Both the position numbers and the translations under genes were made by a program. A DNA stretch of 64,000 nt from Criblamydia sequanensis CRIB-18. GTDB taxonomy: Bacteria > Chlamydiota > Chlamydiia > Chlamydiales > Criblamydiaceae. The notes beneath the pieces were generated by a model. It saw only the letters and a list, made by a program, of their open reading frames with translations. It did no database searches and was not told the origin of the DNA. The number at the start of each line of letters is the position of its first letter. Within the stretch, counting starts at the first letter, position 1. The stretch spans positions 124,001 to 188,000 of the forward strand of contig NZ_CCEJ010000003.1 of assembly GCF_000750955.1 (NCBI RefSeq). Reading direction: 5' to 3'. This document shows, piece by piece, positions 8,107-17,432 of the stretch.

Positions 8107-11100
8107 TTAGGGAACGCTTATGACAACAGGAGCGCTTTTGTCTCCCTCAATATCCACAGCATATAGCGTATAAATATACGTTAGGTTTTTGTTTACATTG
8201 TTAATAGCGACCTTAAAAGGACCTGTTGCCGGAACAACTGCCTTAAGGACTCCATTTTGGTAGATTTCATAATGATCGGTATTAATATCCGGGCTTGGAT
8301 CCCACTCCAAGAGGTCATAGTATTCTGTTTGTGTTGCAAATTTATTTTTTTTAAGCTGCCCTCTAAAATTAGTGGGAGGAAGGGGGCCGAGAGGTTCGGT
8401 GAAAGTCACCTCGGCGGTTTGTGTGATCAGAACAGCATTTGTGATATCTGTTGCCGTATAGGTCACAACTTCTTCAGTTGTGCTTCTAACGATAAATTGG
8501 GCTTGGCCAAAAGCATTTGTTACAGCAACTAATGGACTTATAATAGAACTTCCTCCTCCTTGGGATAAAGATACGCTATTGCCAACAATTGGATTTAAAG
8601 CGCCATTTAGCAAAGTAACTGTGATGGTTGAAAATTCGACTCCATTTGCTTCTACGCTTGCAGGTGTTGCGATAACAGTAGATAGTCCGGCTTCGCTATC
8701 GCCAAAAGCTACTTGTGCGGTTTGAGTAATAATGACGCCATTAGTCACATCTGTTGCTGTATAAGTGACAGTTTCACTGTTGATATTCGTCACGGTGAAA
8801 GTCACTTGGCCAAAGGCATCGGATGGACCTGACGGCGCTGAGATAACTGAGCTTCCGTTTTGTGCAAGTGAAACGGTATGGCCAACAATCGGATTTAAAA
8901 ATCCATCTAAAAGCGTGACTGTTATGGTGGAAAAAGAAACCCCATCGGAAATCACGCTTAGAGGGAAAGCTGTGACTGTTGAAGTATTACTTTCAAGAGC
9001 AATGAAAGTTACTTGCGCCGTTTGCTGAAGGTCAATCCCATTAGTATTATCCCTTGCTGTATAGGTGACCGTTTCAGGGGTGGTGTTAGTGACTGTAAAG
9101 GTCACTTGCCCAAAAGCGTTGGACACCCCGGATGGCGGAGATATTGAGGAAGATCCGCCTCCTTGTGAAAGGGACACCGTGTTTCCGACAATTGGGTTTA
9201 AAAGGTCATCTAAAAGGGTTACGGTTATGGTTGAAGATTGAGAACCATCGGCATTTACTGAAGTTGGCGCTGCTACCACAGTTGAAGCGCTTTCTTCGTT
9301 AGTCTCAAAAGATACTTGGGCTGTTTGAAAAATCACAACAGCATTGGTTGTGTCTGTTGCCGTGTAGGTCACGGTTTCAACCTGGGTATTTGTAACAGTG
9401 AAAGTCACTTGTCCAAAAGCATCTGATGCTCCTGACGGGGGCGATATTATCGAGCTTCCGCCGCCTTGGGATAAAGAGACGTTATTTCCAACAATTGGAA
9501 CGCCAAGGTTGTCAAGAAGAGTCACCGTTATAGTTGAAGCTTGAACGCCATCGGACATGACAATTAATGGGGAAGCTGTAACAGTTGAGGTGGTGGACTC
9601 ATCGGCAAAGAAAGTAACTTGGGCAGTTTGCGCTATTACGTTCCCGGTTGTTGTATCTGTCGCTGTGTAGGTTACCACTTCAGCTGTTGTGTTAGTAACA
9701 GTAAAAAAGACCTGCCCTAAAGCATCAGAGGGCCCAGAGGGGCCAAAGATAGATGAGCTTCCGCCGCCTTGAGATAAAGAGACCTCACTTCCAACAATCG
9801 GGTCTGTCCCATTTGTGAGGGTGACTGTGATGGTAGAAGAAGAAGAGCCATTGTTTAAAACAGACGTTGGCGAGGCTTCAACAGTTGAAAAAAAGCTTTC
9901 TTCATTCAAAAAGGAGACAGTGGCTGTTTGGACAATGACAATCCCATTGGTTTCATCTGTTGCGGTATAGGTGACATCTTCAATGACTGTATCTGTCACA
10001 GTAAAGGTCACTTGTCCTGAAGCGTCAGATGGGCCTGATGGCGCTGAAATTACAGAGCTGCCGCCGTTTGCCGCCAAGCTCACTGTATTGCCTACAATAG
10101 GCGCGCCTCCATTATTAATCAGAGTAACCGTGATGGTTGAAAAATCAATCCCGTCGGCATTAGCAAAAGGAGGGGTGGCAACTACATTTGAATTTATATC
10201 TTCCCCTGTACTTTCAGTTGCGAATATTCCAACATCATCTGAATCCTTAGCGAGAACTACAAGGGCTCGGCCGGATGGATTTACCGCAATGGATGTTGCA
10301 TAACTCTCCTCTGAAGTTAAAGTATCTTGCGGAGCCCAGGTGCTGCCGTTAAAGACTGCCGCTCTTACTACGTTCACAAATGGAGCAAAGCTAAGCCAAG
10401 AAGCATAGGCAATATTTGTCGAATTGACTCCAAGGACTACTTCGGTATTTGGAAGCTGATCTCCAAAGGTATCGACCGCACCCCAAGAACCGCTGCTATA
10501 AATTGTCCCTTTAACACGTTCGGATGAAAAGTCATTATTGATCCAAACTGCTACGGCATTTCCACTTGGCCATACTTCAATTTTTGGAGAGTAGCCCGTG
10601 CTCCCAGGTTCTATAATAGTTTCTGCTGCATCCCAAGTAGTTCCATTAAAGGGAGCCGCTTGTATCTCACCAAGACCTGCATTATTAAGAATCCAAGTGG
10701 CAAATCCAATGTTTGAATCATTTAGGGATACCTGGGCATTCGAGCTATTAAAGCCAGTGGACGATAATTGAACGGGAGCATCCCAGGTAGTCCCATTAAA
10801 AAAAGCTGCTTGAATAAGTACATCGCCTAAGCCATTAGGCTCTTCCCAAACGGCAAGAGCCCTATCAGTTGAGTTGAGTGAAACTTGAGGAAGTTCGGAA
10901 TTCAGCCCTGGAGTATTAATGGTAACGGGTGCCCCCCAAGTCGTGCCATCAAAGTAGGCGGCTTGAGTGACATTTTGCACTCCATTGCTTCTTGTCCAAA
11001 CAGCCATGGCGTGATTGCTTGCATTGACAGAGATCTGAGGGTTTAATGCATTTTGACCTGTCAATGACAAATTTATCGGCGCCCCCCAAGTCGTGCCATC

Positions 11101-11472
11101 AAAGGCTGCCGTTTGAATAACCGTTTGAGGTCCATCGAATCGTCTCCAAACCGCATGGCCTTTCCCTGTGGAGTCCATACCGACTTTGGATTGGTCAGCA
11201 TCTTCACCGGGTACTGAAATTGTGACAGGCGCACTCCAAGTCGATCCATCATATTTGGAAGCTTGAATTAAAAGATTAGTTGATGAGAAAGTCCAAGTGG
11301 CTAAACCCTCATTTGTTGAATTTAGCGCCATAGCGACATCGGGATCCTGATTAAATGTCGTCGTAGTTGAAATTTCCGTCACCGGAAGGTCCCATGCAGA
11401 ACTTGCTTGGCTTGCAAGTAAAATAAAAACGGCATGTAGAAATAAATGGATACATCTACTGATATTCTTCAT
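8107..11472 (-). CDS. Secreted propeller/bacterial-Ig-repeat surface protein (1121 aa)
   Basis: Residues 1-26 form a signal peptide ending ASSAW. Residues ~27-420 contain seven copies of a ~60-residue unit, each with an (F/Y)(D/N)G(T/S)TW core (KYDGSTW, AFDGTTW, YFDGTTW, FFNGTTW, PFNGTTW, a degenerate IYSSGSW, VFNGSTW). The last unit is followed by a half-unit, as expected for a seven-bladed beta-propeller closed by strand exchange. Residues ~425-1010 hold six ~97-residue Big_1 (invasin/intimin-type Ig) domains marked by STITVTL, PIVGN and GQVTFTV. The end (~1025-1121) resembles an Fn3 domain (YYDLLEWDPS, YEIYQNG, YTLYAVD). No transmembrane anchor, autotransporter barrel or sorting motif is visible, so how it is held at the surface is unclear. 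An adhesive role is likely. Confidence 0.8.
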   Translation of the reverse strand: MKNISRCIHLFLHAVFILLASQASSAWDLPVTEISTTTTFNQDPDVAMALNSTNEGLATWTFSSTNLLIQASKYDGSTWSAPVTISVPGEDADQSKVGMDSTGKGHAVWRRFDGPQTVIQTAAFDGTTWGAPINLSLTGQNALNPQISVNASNHAMAVWTRSNGVQNVTQAAYFDGTTWGAPVTINTPGLNSELPQVSLNSTDRALAVWEEPNGLGDVLIQAAFFNGTTWDAPVQLSSTGFNSSNAQVSLNDSNIGFATWILNNAGLGEIQAAPFNGTTWDAAETIIEPGSTGYSPKIEVWPSGNAVAVWINNDFSSERVKGTIYSSGSWGAVDTFGDQLPNTEVVLGVNSTNIAYASWLSFAPFVNVVRAAVFNGSTWAPQDTLTSEESYATSIAVNPSGRALVVLAKDSDDVGIFATESTGEDINSNVVATPPFANADGIDFSTITVTLINNGGAPIVGNTVSLAANGGSSVISAPSGPSDASGQVTFTVTDTVIEDVTYTATDETNGIVIVQTATVSFLNEESFFSTVEASPTSVLNNGSSSSTITVTLTNGTDPIVGSEVSLSQGGGSSSIFGPSGPSDALGQVFFTVTNTTAEVVTYTATDTTTGNVIAQTAQVTFFADESTTSTVTASPLIVMSDGVQASTITVTLLDNLGVPIVGNNVSLSQGGGSSIISPPSGASDAFGQVTFTVTNTQVETVTYTATDTTNAVVIFQTAQVSFETNEESASTVVAAPTSVNADGSQSSTITVTLLDDLLNPIVGNTVSLSQGGGSSSISPPSGVSNAFGQVTFTVTNTTPETVTYTARDNTNGIDLQQTAQVTFIALESNTSTVTAFPLSVISDGVSFSTITVTLLDGFLNPIVGHTVSLAQNGSSVISAPSGPSDAFGQVTFTVTNINSETVTYTATDVTNGVIITQTAQVAFGDSEAGLSTVIATPASVEANGVEFSTITVTLLNGALNPIVGNSVSLSQGGGSSIISPLVAVTNAFGQAQFIVRSTTEEVVTYTATDITNAVLITQTAEVTFTEPLGPLPPTNFRGQLKKNKFATQTEYYDLLEWDPSPDINTDHYEIYQNGVLKAVVPATGPFKVAINNVNKNLTYIYTLYAVDIEGDKSAPVVISVP
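8395..10200 (-). repeat. Six tandem ~290-base repeats inside the surface-protein gene
   Basis: Six imperfect copies encode the Big_1 domains. The codons for STITVTL recur at roughly 8620, 8915, 9210, 9510, 9820 and 10125. Copies have diverged at the DNA level, so recent slippage is unlikely, although domain number may vary between strains. Confidence 0.8.
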
Positions 11473-11989
11473 TACTTTCTCCTAAAATTTGAATCCAATA
11501 CCGGTATCCAATAGAAGTCCCGACATCGTTTAACTCATTTGTTGCAATAGGGTTTCTCATTTGAAAATTGGAAGGTGCTATACTAAATAATCTTTAAAGA
11601 TTTAATTCGTTTGAAAGCTTCAAGGCAAGTCTTAAGAATGATTCTAAAACCCTTTAAAGAATTTCTTATCTTTGAATCTAGAGAGTCTTTTTTTTTATGA
11701 AAGCTTTTTAAAACTTTTTTTGGAGACCCGGCTTTATAAAGCTTGTGGAAAGATGCATTCAGGGTTCGAGCCATAAATCTGTTTTAAGCGCTTCTTTAAA
11801 AAAGTTAAGGGCTATTTATTTTTCAGGATAAATTTTTTTTGAAAACTAACATGAGTTTAGATTCTTTTCAAAATAAATATAGGGATTTTTTTAAGAGGGA
11901 GAGTATTAAGAAAAAATTAGAAAAAAAACGGCTTAAAATTACTTAAGAATAAAAATTTTAAGCCGTTAAACCGGAGTTTTGAAAGAAGT
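11473..11989. other. 517-base intergenic region
   Basis: No convincing gene. A 63-codon open frame on the minus strand (11583-11774) lacks a ribosome-binding site and looks like chance. A plus-strand TGCTATACT, resembling an extended -10 box, lies near 11577. The terminator of the next gene lies at 11919-11967. Confidence 0.5.
11919..11967 (-). terminator. Intrinsic terminator
   Basis: A perfect 14-bp stem pairs 11927-11940 (AACGGCTTAAAATT) with 11954-11967. On the minus strand it is followed by eight T residues. It lies 22 bases after the stop of the 374-aa gene. Confidence 0.85.
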
Positions 11990-13114
11990 CTATTGAGGTC
12001 TCAAATTTTCCTTTTGTCTTTCAATGCCTTCTAAAGCGGATTGTTTCATCTTAGAGCTAAAAGATTTTCTTTTCACAAGATCTTGTACAAAAGGAACGGC
12101 GATCTTTAATTGCATATCTTTATAAAGGGCTTTGGCCTCTGACCAAGCTTCTTCGATCGAAAGATCTCGGCGTTGAGTTAGTAGCTCAACAAATAAAAGT
12201 ACTAACACGGTTCTAATGGGCTGTTTAATCCAGCAATTGCCAACTTTCTGAGCCGGCAGGGTAGTTTCTTCCAAGAAGGAAAGACCTTGTAAAAGACGGG
12301 TGGAATTGGCCCCAAGCAAAGCTTGATTTTCCTCTAAAAATTTCTTAGGTTTTCTAAGCGTTCCCGAATAAAAGGTATGATGAGCAATTTCTGCCGGAAC
12401 AACCTTAAGGCTTGCTAGCCGGCATCGTCTTTTTTCACTTTCTTCCTCATTGATTTGAATTGAAACAGAAAATGGCTTGCAGAGGGGATCATCGTTACTT
12501 TCTCTTTGAGAATTGATGAGAATCTCAAAGCATGGTTTTGAGGGGCTATAAGCGCTTCCCAAGTTTCCAACTAACCTGCTTATAGCATGTTTTTGCCAGC
12601 CAAGGACCGTAGAATCAGGGCAAATTCGAGTATATCTCGGAAGTGATCCGGGTTTAGAGTTACCGTCAAGGGAAGGCGCCGATGTCTCGACTTGACTAAA
12701 GGCCTTAACCACATTCTTTATAGCTTCCTTATTCGCCCCTAGGCAATTTTTAAAGGAAAAATAATACTTTAGAAGCATGTAGCGTGTGAAAAGATTGCCC
12801 ATGCATGTAGATCCTCCTTCGTCCCACCCTTCTTTTTCAGAAAGATTAAGATATCCCGGGATAATCTTATCTGCATACTCCTCAAGGAGAAGATGGTCTT
12901 TATAGGCAAGTCCGCTTAAAACGGGTTCATTCTCATCGAAGGTAACTCTCCATGAGTCAAAGTTATCGGTTTTGAATTGAGACCGCTCTCTTTGATGCAA
13001 TCCATTTAGAGCCTGGTTTAAACCCTCTAAGGATCTAAAAAGATCAGCAGAACCGGGCGTTGCAAAAGGATGATGATTAGAAAAAAAGGAGCCAAAATTT
13101 GTTGGAATATTCAT
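11990..13114 (-). CDS. Hypothetical protein with Cys-containing conserved-looking motifs (374 aa)
   Basis: Not recognised. It has no signal peptide or membrane helix. Segments that look constrained are GGSTCMGNLFTRYMLLKY (about residues 102-119), AEIAHHTFY (about 238-246) and QKVGNCWIKQPIRTVL (about 289-304). Small Gly-Asn-Cys and Ser-Thr-Cys motifs are seen in several families of bacterial cysteine hydrolases delivered to hosts. A Cys106-His242-Asn arrangement would be compatible with such an enzyme, but this is speculative. The gene is monocistronic, with its own strong terminator. Confidence 0.6.
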   Translation of the reverse strand: MNIPTNFGSFFSNHHPFATPGSADLFRSLEGLNQALNGLHQRERSQFKTDNFDSWRVTFDENEPVLSGLAYKDHLLLEEYADKIIPGYLNLSEKEGWDEGGSTCMGNLFTRYMLLKYYFSFKNCLGANKEAIKNVVKAFSQVETSAPSLDGNSKPGSLPRYTRICPDSTVLGWQKHAISRLVGNLGSAYSPSKPCFEILINSQRESNDDPLCKPFSVSIQINEEESEKRRCRLASLKVVPAEIAHHTFYSGTLRKPKKFLEENQALLGANSTRLLQGLSFLEETTLPAQKVGNCWIKQPIRTVLVLLFVELLTQRRDLSIEEAWSEAKALYKDMQLKIAVPFVQDLVKRKSFSSKMKQSALEGIERQKENLRPQ

Positions 13115-13400
13115 AGAAATAACCGTTCTTTGTTTGTTTTTGAGTTATTCTAATCAATCAAATTGTTCAAAAAATTAAGATTAAATGAAGATTTAAAAAA
13201 TTTGTAAAAGCTAAATAGGATAATTAGTAGCAGCGTTTCGAATCAAACAAAGTTTTATAGATGCAAGTTATTTTTTTGCTTGCTCCGCAAGCCGTCTTAA
13301 GTATAGGGGTCTTGGAGAGTTCTTCTTTTGCCTGGAGAATTAATGAAAAGCCGGCTACCCTTTTTTCCTCAATGAAACGCTTTAAGAATGGATCTGGACT

Positions 13401-14483
13401 ATGTTATATAAGATTATACTTTTTTGTTTATTGACAACTTCTTTAATTGGAGAAGAGATTGTCTATTTAAAAACACCAAAATTAGTAAGAGAAAATATTA
13501 TTGGGACTAACGTTGGGATAAGGCCTTTTAGAAAAACGGGTGTTCGAATAGAAAGTGAATGGCTTAATGACAAATTGCTCGTTCATAATTATGGTTATGG
13601 AGGATCCGGGATGACCTTATCTTTTGGGGGAGCTTTGGAAGTTTTGGAAATTCTTGGTCATCACCAAATTCCTTCCAAGAGAGTGGCCATTTTAGGCGGA
13701 GGGGTTGTTGGCATGGCTCTTGCCTACGATCTTCTTCTTCAAGGTTATGAAGTCCACATTTATGCTGAGGATTGGTGTCCGAATCTTACATCAAATGTCG
13801 CCGCCGGAATTTGGAGTCCGCTTACCTACCCGAATGATCTTTCAAACGAAAAAAAACAATTGCATCAAAGGATGTTAAAGAATTCCGAAGCTCGTTTATT
13901 AAAGAGTTTAGGGGATAACCCTGAGTTTATGGGCGTTCGTCTTATCACAAGCTATACCTTTAGATCTGAAAAGGCGCGTCCGTCGCCAAAAACGACTCAA
14001 GGCGAGGAGATAATAGCCCATTTTGATAACGGGGTAGTTAAAAAAGGGCGGCGGTTTTACGAACTTGGAATAGATGGAAAATTATTTATGGATGATCTTT
14101 ATAAGAAAGTTAAGGAAAAGGGAGCTATTTTAAAGCAGGTTCATTTCGAGACGGCGGAAGACCTTCTTAATCTTGAAGAAAGCATCCTTGTTAATTGCAC
14201 GAGCATGGGCTCTATTAAACTTTTTAAAGATAAAGAATTTATTCCAATTAGAGGACAGCTTGTTTATTATGCCCCCCAAAAAGAAATGGATTACCTATTT
14301 GCTCATGCTCTTGACGATGATCCAAAGGATTCTAATATGTTTTTTGTTTCGATCTACCCAAGAAGCGATGCCTTGATCTTAGGAGGGGTCTATGAGCCTA
14401 GTCAAACAGATTTAAAAATCAATCCTCTTGTTATTGAAAAGATAATTGATAATGCCGAAAAATGTCTATTAGGCGATTTGTAG
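13401..14483 (+). CDS. Circularly permuted D-amino-acid-oxidase-type flavoprotein, exported
   Basis: A signal-like N-terminus (MLYKIILFCLLTTSLIGEE) is followed by TNVGIRPFRKTGVRIE and LLVHNYGYGGSGMTLSFG. These are the conserved elements that normally END D-amino-acid oxidase (GFRPVRP and HNYGHGGxGxT). Only then, at about residue 100, comes the dinucleotide-binding start VAILGGGVVGMALAYDL, followed by SNVAAGIWSPL, which normally lies near the N-terminus (DVAAGLWQPY). The protein ends after LILGGVYEP, equivalent to the TLGGIFQ strand. All parts of the fold are therefore present in permuted order, with the FAD-contacting tail moved to the front. It would oxidise an amine or amino acid using FAD, probably outside the cytoplasm. 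Its stop is one base from that of the convergent threonine aldolase gene. Confidence 0.75.
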   Translation: MLYKIILFCLLTTSLIGEEIVYLKTPKLVRENIIGTNVGIRPFRKTGVRIESEWLNDKLLVHNYGYGGSGMTLSFGGALEVLEILGHHQIPSKRVAILGGGVVGMALAYDLLLQGYEVHIYAEDWCPNLTSNVAAGIWSPLTYPNDLSNEKKQLHQRMLKNSEARLLKSLGDNPEFMGVRLITSYTFRSEKARPSPKTTQGEEIIAHFDNGVVKKGRRFYELGIDGKLFMDDLYKKVKEKGAILKQVHFETAEDLLNLEESILVNCTSMGSIKLFKDKEFIPIRGQLVYYAPQKEMDYLFAHALDDDPKDSNMFFVSIYPRSDALILGGVYEPSQTDLKINPLVIEKIIDNAEKCLLGDL

Positions 14484-14484
14484 T

Positions 14485-15534
14485 TTAAAGAGGGGTTTTG
14501 GCTATTTCCGATAAAATAGCCCTTAACGCTTGTACATCCTCGCTTTGGGTGTTCCAGGAGGCGATAAATCTTACTTCTCCTTTCTCTTGATCCCAAGGAT
14601 AGCAGTGGATTTTTTCTTGGATCAAGGGAATCCATGATGGCGGGGCTGTAAAAAATATCTGATTTGTTTCGACCTTGTAGCTTATTTTAAGATTTGGAAT
14701 TCTTTGAATAAGGGAAGCGATCTCTTTTGCTTTCTCGTTTGCATGTAAAGCGAGGGATTTCCATAACCCTTCTCTGAAAAAAGGAAGGTACTGAGCAGAA
14801 AGATAGCGCATTTTAGATAGGAGTTGGAGCGTTTGCTTTTGCAGATAGTCGCTTCCTTCTTCTAGTTCCGGATTAAATATAAGAACCGCTTCAGCTCCTA
14901 TTAATCCATTTTTGGTGCCCCCAAGAGATAGCACATCAACCTTTGCTGCATGGATAAGATCCTGAAAAGAAATCTCAAGACTTGCTACTGCATTATAAAG
15001 ACGGCTGCCATCTATATGAAAGATTAGCTTTTCTTCTTTGCATAATTTTGAAAGGGCTCTAAGCTCTTCCAGGTTATAGACAGTTCCAACTTCTGTCGGT
15101 TGAGTAATGGATAAGATTCGAGGTGAGGTCGAATGCTTTCCGAAAGCTTTTTCAAGTCTCAATTTTTTTAGAAGAACGCTTGGGATTACTTTTCCATCTA
15201 TATGAGGAACGGTTAAAAGCTTGCAACCAATAAGAGATTCCGCGGCACCGGATTCTTGATAGTGGATGTGAGCAATGTCAGAGCAAATAATCGATTCATG
15301 TCTTTTGCAAGCCATTTTTAGACTGAAAACATTGCTGCCGGTACCAGTGGGGAGAAAAAAAACTTTGCATTTAGTATGAAAAGCCTCTTGAATTAATTTC
15401 TCAGCTTCCTTAGTCCAGGGATCGGATCCATAAGAGGGGGTATCGCCAACATTGGCTTCAACGATGGCTTGCATGATTTTTGGATGAGCGGGCGCCCAAT
15501 TGTCGCTTGCTAGTGAAATTTTTTTCTGAGCCAT
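14485..15534 (-). CDS. ltaE: Low-specificity L-threonine aldolase
   Basis: A PLP-dependent enzyme of the beta-eliminating lyase family (fold type I) that cleaves L-threonine/allo-threonine to glycine and acetaldehyde. The 349-aa length is typical. Visible signatures are the N-terminal SDNWAPAHPKIMQAI, FLPTGTGSNVFSL in the phosphate-binding region, FHIDGSRLYNA with the Asp that binds the pyridine nitrogen, and LSLGGTKNGLIGAEAV with the Schiff-base Lys. The ATG at 15534 follows AGGGGTCTT. It is not in an obvious operon and is tail-to-tail with the flavoprotein gene. It may supply glycine. Confidence 0.88.
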   Translation of the reverse strand: MAQKKISLASDNWAPAHPKIMQAIVEANVGDTPSYGSDPWTKEAEKLIQEAFHTKCKVFFLPTGTGSNVFSLKMACKRHESIICSDIAHIHYQESGAAESLIGCKLLTVPHIDGKVIPSVLLKKLRLEKAFGKHSTSPRILSITQPTEVGTVYNLEELRALSKLCKEEKLIFHIDGSRLYNAVASLEISFQDLIHAAKVDVLSLGGTKNGLIGAEAVLIFNPELEEGSDYLQKQTLQLLSKMRYLSAQYLPFFREGLWKSLALHANEKAKEIASLIQRIPNLKISYKVETNQIFFTAPPSWIPLIQEKIHCYPWDQEKGEVRFIASWNTQSEDVQALRAILSEIAKTPL

Positions 15535-15739
15535 AAGACCCCTTTGCTTTCGAGAATATTAGACTTCTTTTGATACTCCATTCAATGGTTAAAATAGCCG
15601 TTTTTGGCCTCTTTTTTCCTAAATGTTTCACGCATAGGTCATCCTATGCTTTCAAAATTTATCAAAAAATTTGCACAAAACCAGCCCCTTCTTCCAATCA
15701 AAGCGAGTTTCAAAAGAAGTCTATTATCAGCTAACCTTC

Positions 15740-16279
15740 TTATCCCATCAAGGGAGAACCTTTGATGAATAGCAAGTACATGGCTTGATGGCCCAAAGCA
15801 TCATTACTCCGGATGGTTTTGTGTTCTTTAAAGCCGCAACTTTTAAATAAACGAATAGAGGCAACATTTCTAATATCGGGATCAGCTAAACAATATTGAT
15901 AATTGGGCCAAATAAACTTTTCTAAAAAAGTATGTATAATCGAGTAACCAAGCCCTTGACCTAACTTCGCCTCTTCGCCAATAAAGACATCGATTCCGGC
16001 GGCTTTTTCAACGATAATGGCAGGCAAATCCTGATCTTTGAAGGGATACTTTTTTAAGGGATAGCTTTGGATATAGCCGAGAGGTTGATTCGAAGAAGCA
16101 ACAATATACCCCTTTATGGACTTCTCCCCATTAACATACGGAATAAATTTTTCTTTCACTTCCGCTAGGGTCCAAGATCTAACGGAATAATACGCTTGAA
16201 CATGCGGCTTATTCAACCATTTGTGTAAGAGATTAAAATGAGATTCCCGTAACGGCTCAAATTCAACTGATTTATTCAT
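15740..16279 (-). CDS. GNAT N-acetyltransferase, AAC(6')-like
   Basis: A 179-aa protein with the GNAT fold. An N-terminal FEPLRESHFNLLHKWLNKPHV matches the start of aminoglycoside 6'-N-acetyltransferase/IucB-like proteins in substance. The acetyl-CoA loop is GQGLGYSIIHTFL (about residues 110-122), and the late motif is DIRNVASIRLFKSCGF (about 138-153). It transfers an acetyl group from acetyl-CoA to an amine. The substrate cannot be read from the sequence, and aminoglycoside resistance should not be assumed. The ATG at 16279 is preceded by AAGAG. Confidence 0.8.
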   Translation of the reverse strand: MNKSVEFEPLRESHFNLLHKWLNKPHVQAYYSVRSWTLAEVKEKFIPYVNGEKSIKGYIVASSNQPLGYIQSYPLKKYPFKDQDLPAIIVEKAAGIDVFIGEEAKLGQGLGYSIIHTFLEKFIWPNYQYCLADPDIRNVASIRLFKSCGFKEHKTIRSNDALGHQAMYLLFIKGSPLMG

Positions 16280-16682
16280 AAAGCTCTTAATGGTTTAATA
16301 TAAATAAATTTATTTAAATTGTTAGATAATAATAAAGGTTCTTTGGATCCTTCCAAAATTTGAGAGCAAATCTATCAAAGAAAGGCCGATCCTTATACCA
16401 AAGGATCTGATCAAAGTTTCGCTTCTACTCACAAGTCTTTCAAGAATTTTTGGAAACTGGCATATCCACAGAAAGCCATTAGAATCTATTTAGTTGAAGA
16501 TTTATTATAAACGATAAGGGTGTACATCATTGAACTTAAAAGTGCTGGAGGATAATTCCGACTGCCAATTTTCCCCTTTATCATGTGCCTACGTCTCATC
16601 AACACCGAAGAATACTTATGAGGGTAATAGTGGGAAACTCGATAAATTTTCAAATGATTACGTTATTGACGTGACATTCCCT
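16280..16682. other. 403-base intergenic region
   Basis: No coding potential I trust. The 80-codon plus-strand frame beginning at 16530 runs into the antisense of the SDR gene and looks fortuitous. No tRNA, clear terminator or repeat was seen. Confidence 0.4.
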
Positions 16683-17432
16683 TCAAGAACGAATATGAGC
16701 TTCTTCACCCAAAACCGATTGCCCGCCGTCAATAATGAAGTTTTGTCCTGTGATGTTATTTGCTTTTTCTGAAACAAGAAATAAAGCCATTTCTGCTACA
16801 TCTATAGGCTTTACAAAGCGACGAAGAGGCACTGAGAGGAGTTTTTCATTAACTTCTTTTTTGGTAAGAGTCTGCTCATCATAGACTTTTCCGGGACTAA
16901 TGCTATTCACATTCATATTATATTTAGAAAATTCTATCGCTGCTGTTCTCATAAAGCCATTCAAACCAGCTTTTGATGCGGCATAGGCGGCCATATGAGG
17001 CAAACCAATGGTTTCTCCAGCTATAGAGGACAAAAATACAAATTTCCCGTTTCTATGTCGTTTCATTTCTGAAAAAGAAGCTTTAGAAACCAAAAATGCA
17101 CTTGTGAGATTAGTGTCAAGTGCTCCCTGCCAATCGTCCAATGTCAATTCATCGATGTATTTCCATGGATAGATAGCGACATTTTGAACAACTGCATCAA
17201 TATGGCCAAACAAAGATACTGTTTTTATAACCATTTTTTTGATTTCGTTTTCTGAAAGACTATTCAAAGCATTTATTTCTACAATCCCTGGTAAGTCATT
17301 AGCGATTTTTTCAAGTTTTTCTAAGGAACGTCCCACTAACATGAGCTTCATTCCGTGCTCGGAAAATAGTCGAGCACAGGCCCTGCCAATCATACTAGTA
17401 GCACCTGTAAGGATGGCCACTTTATCTTTCAT
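16683..17432 (-). CDS. Short-chain dehydrogenase/reductase (SDR)
   Basis: A 249-aa classical SDR. It has a Rossmann TGATSMIGRACA cofactor motif at residues 9-20, a catalytic Ser in FLSSIAGE and catalytic YAASK, then a C-terminal NITGQNFIIDGGQSVLG. The usual NNAG motif is replaced by QNVA, which is unusual. It oxidises or reduces an alcohol/carbonyl using NAD(P); the substrate is unknown. The ATG lies inside the 3' end of a short remnant reading frame that abuts the 3' end of tRNA-Ser, so the gene may have arrived by insertion next to the tRNA. Confidence 0.85.
   Translation of the reverse strand: MKDKVAILTGATSMIGRACARLFSEHGMKLMLVGRSLEKLEKIANDLPGIVEINALNSLSENEIKKMVIKTVSLFGHIDAVVQNVAIYPWKYIDELTLDDWQGALDTNLTSAFLVSKASFSEMKRHRNGKFVFLSSIAGETIGLPHMAAYAASKAGLNGFMRTAAIEFSKYNMNVNSISPGKVYDEQTLTKKEVNEKLLSVPLRRFVKPIDVAEMALFLVSEKANNITGQNFIIDGGQSVLGEEAHIRS

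Noticed and set aside
8395-10200. Regular direct repeats that might suggest a CRISPR array
   Set aside because: Period ~290 bases, imperfect copies, in frame, encoding Ig-like domains; no cas genes nearby.
8480-10303. Open frames on the plus strand across the surface-protein repeats
   Set aside because: They recur with the same period as the Big_1 repeats and are mirror images of the real minus-strand coding sequence.
11583-11774. 63-codon open frame on the minus strand, Lys-rich
   Set aside because: No ribosome-binding site, no recognisable pattern, low-complexity composition expected by chance in AT-rich DNA.
13278-13292. GCTTGC/GCAAGC hairpin next to a T-run
   Set aside because: The T-run lies before the stem on the plus strand, so it cannot be a terminator for a plus-strand transcript, and the minus strand has A residues after the stem.
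15632-15649. Perfect small hairpin GCATAGG/CCTATGC between the GNAT and threonine aldolase genes
   Set aside because: No T-tract on either strand and no covariation evidence; could be chance.
15740-16279. Aminoglycoside resistance determinant
   Set aside because: The GNAT similarity to AAC(6') does not establish the substrate; no mobile context or resistance cassette around it.
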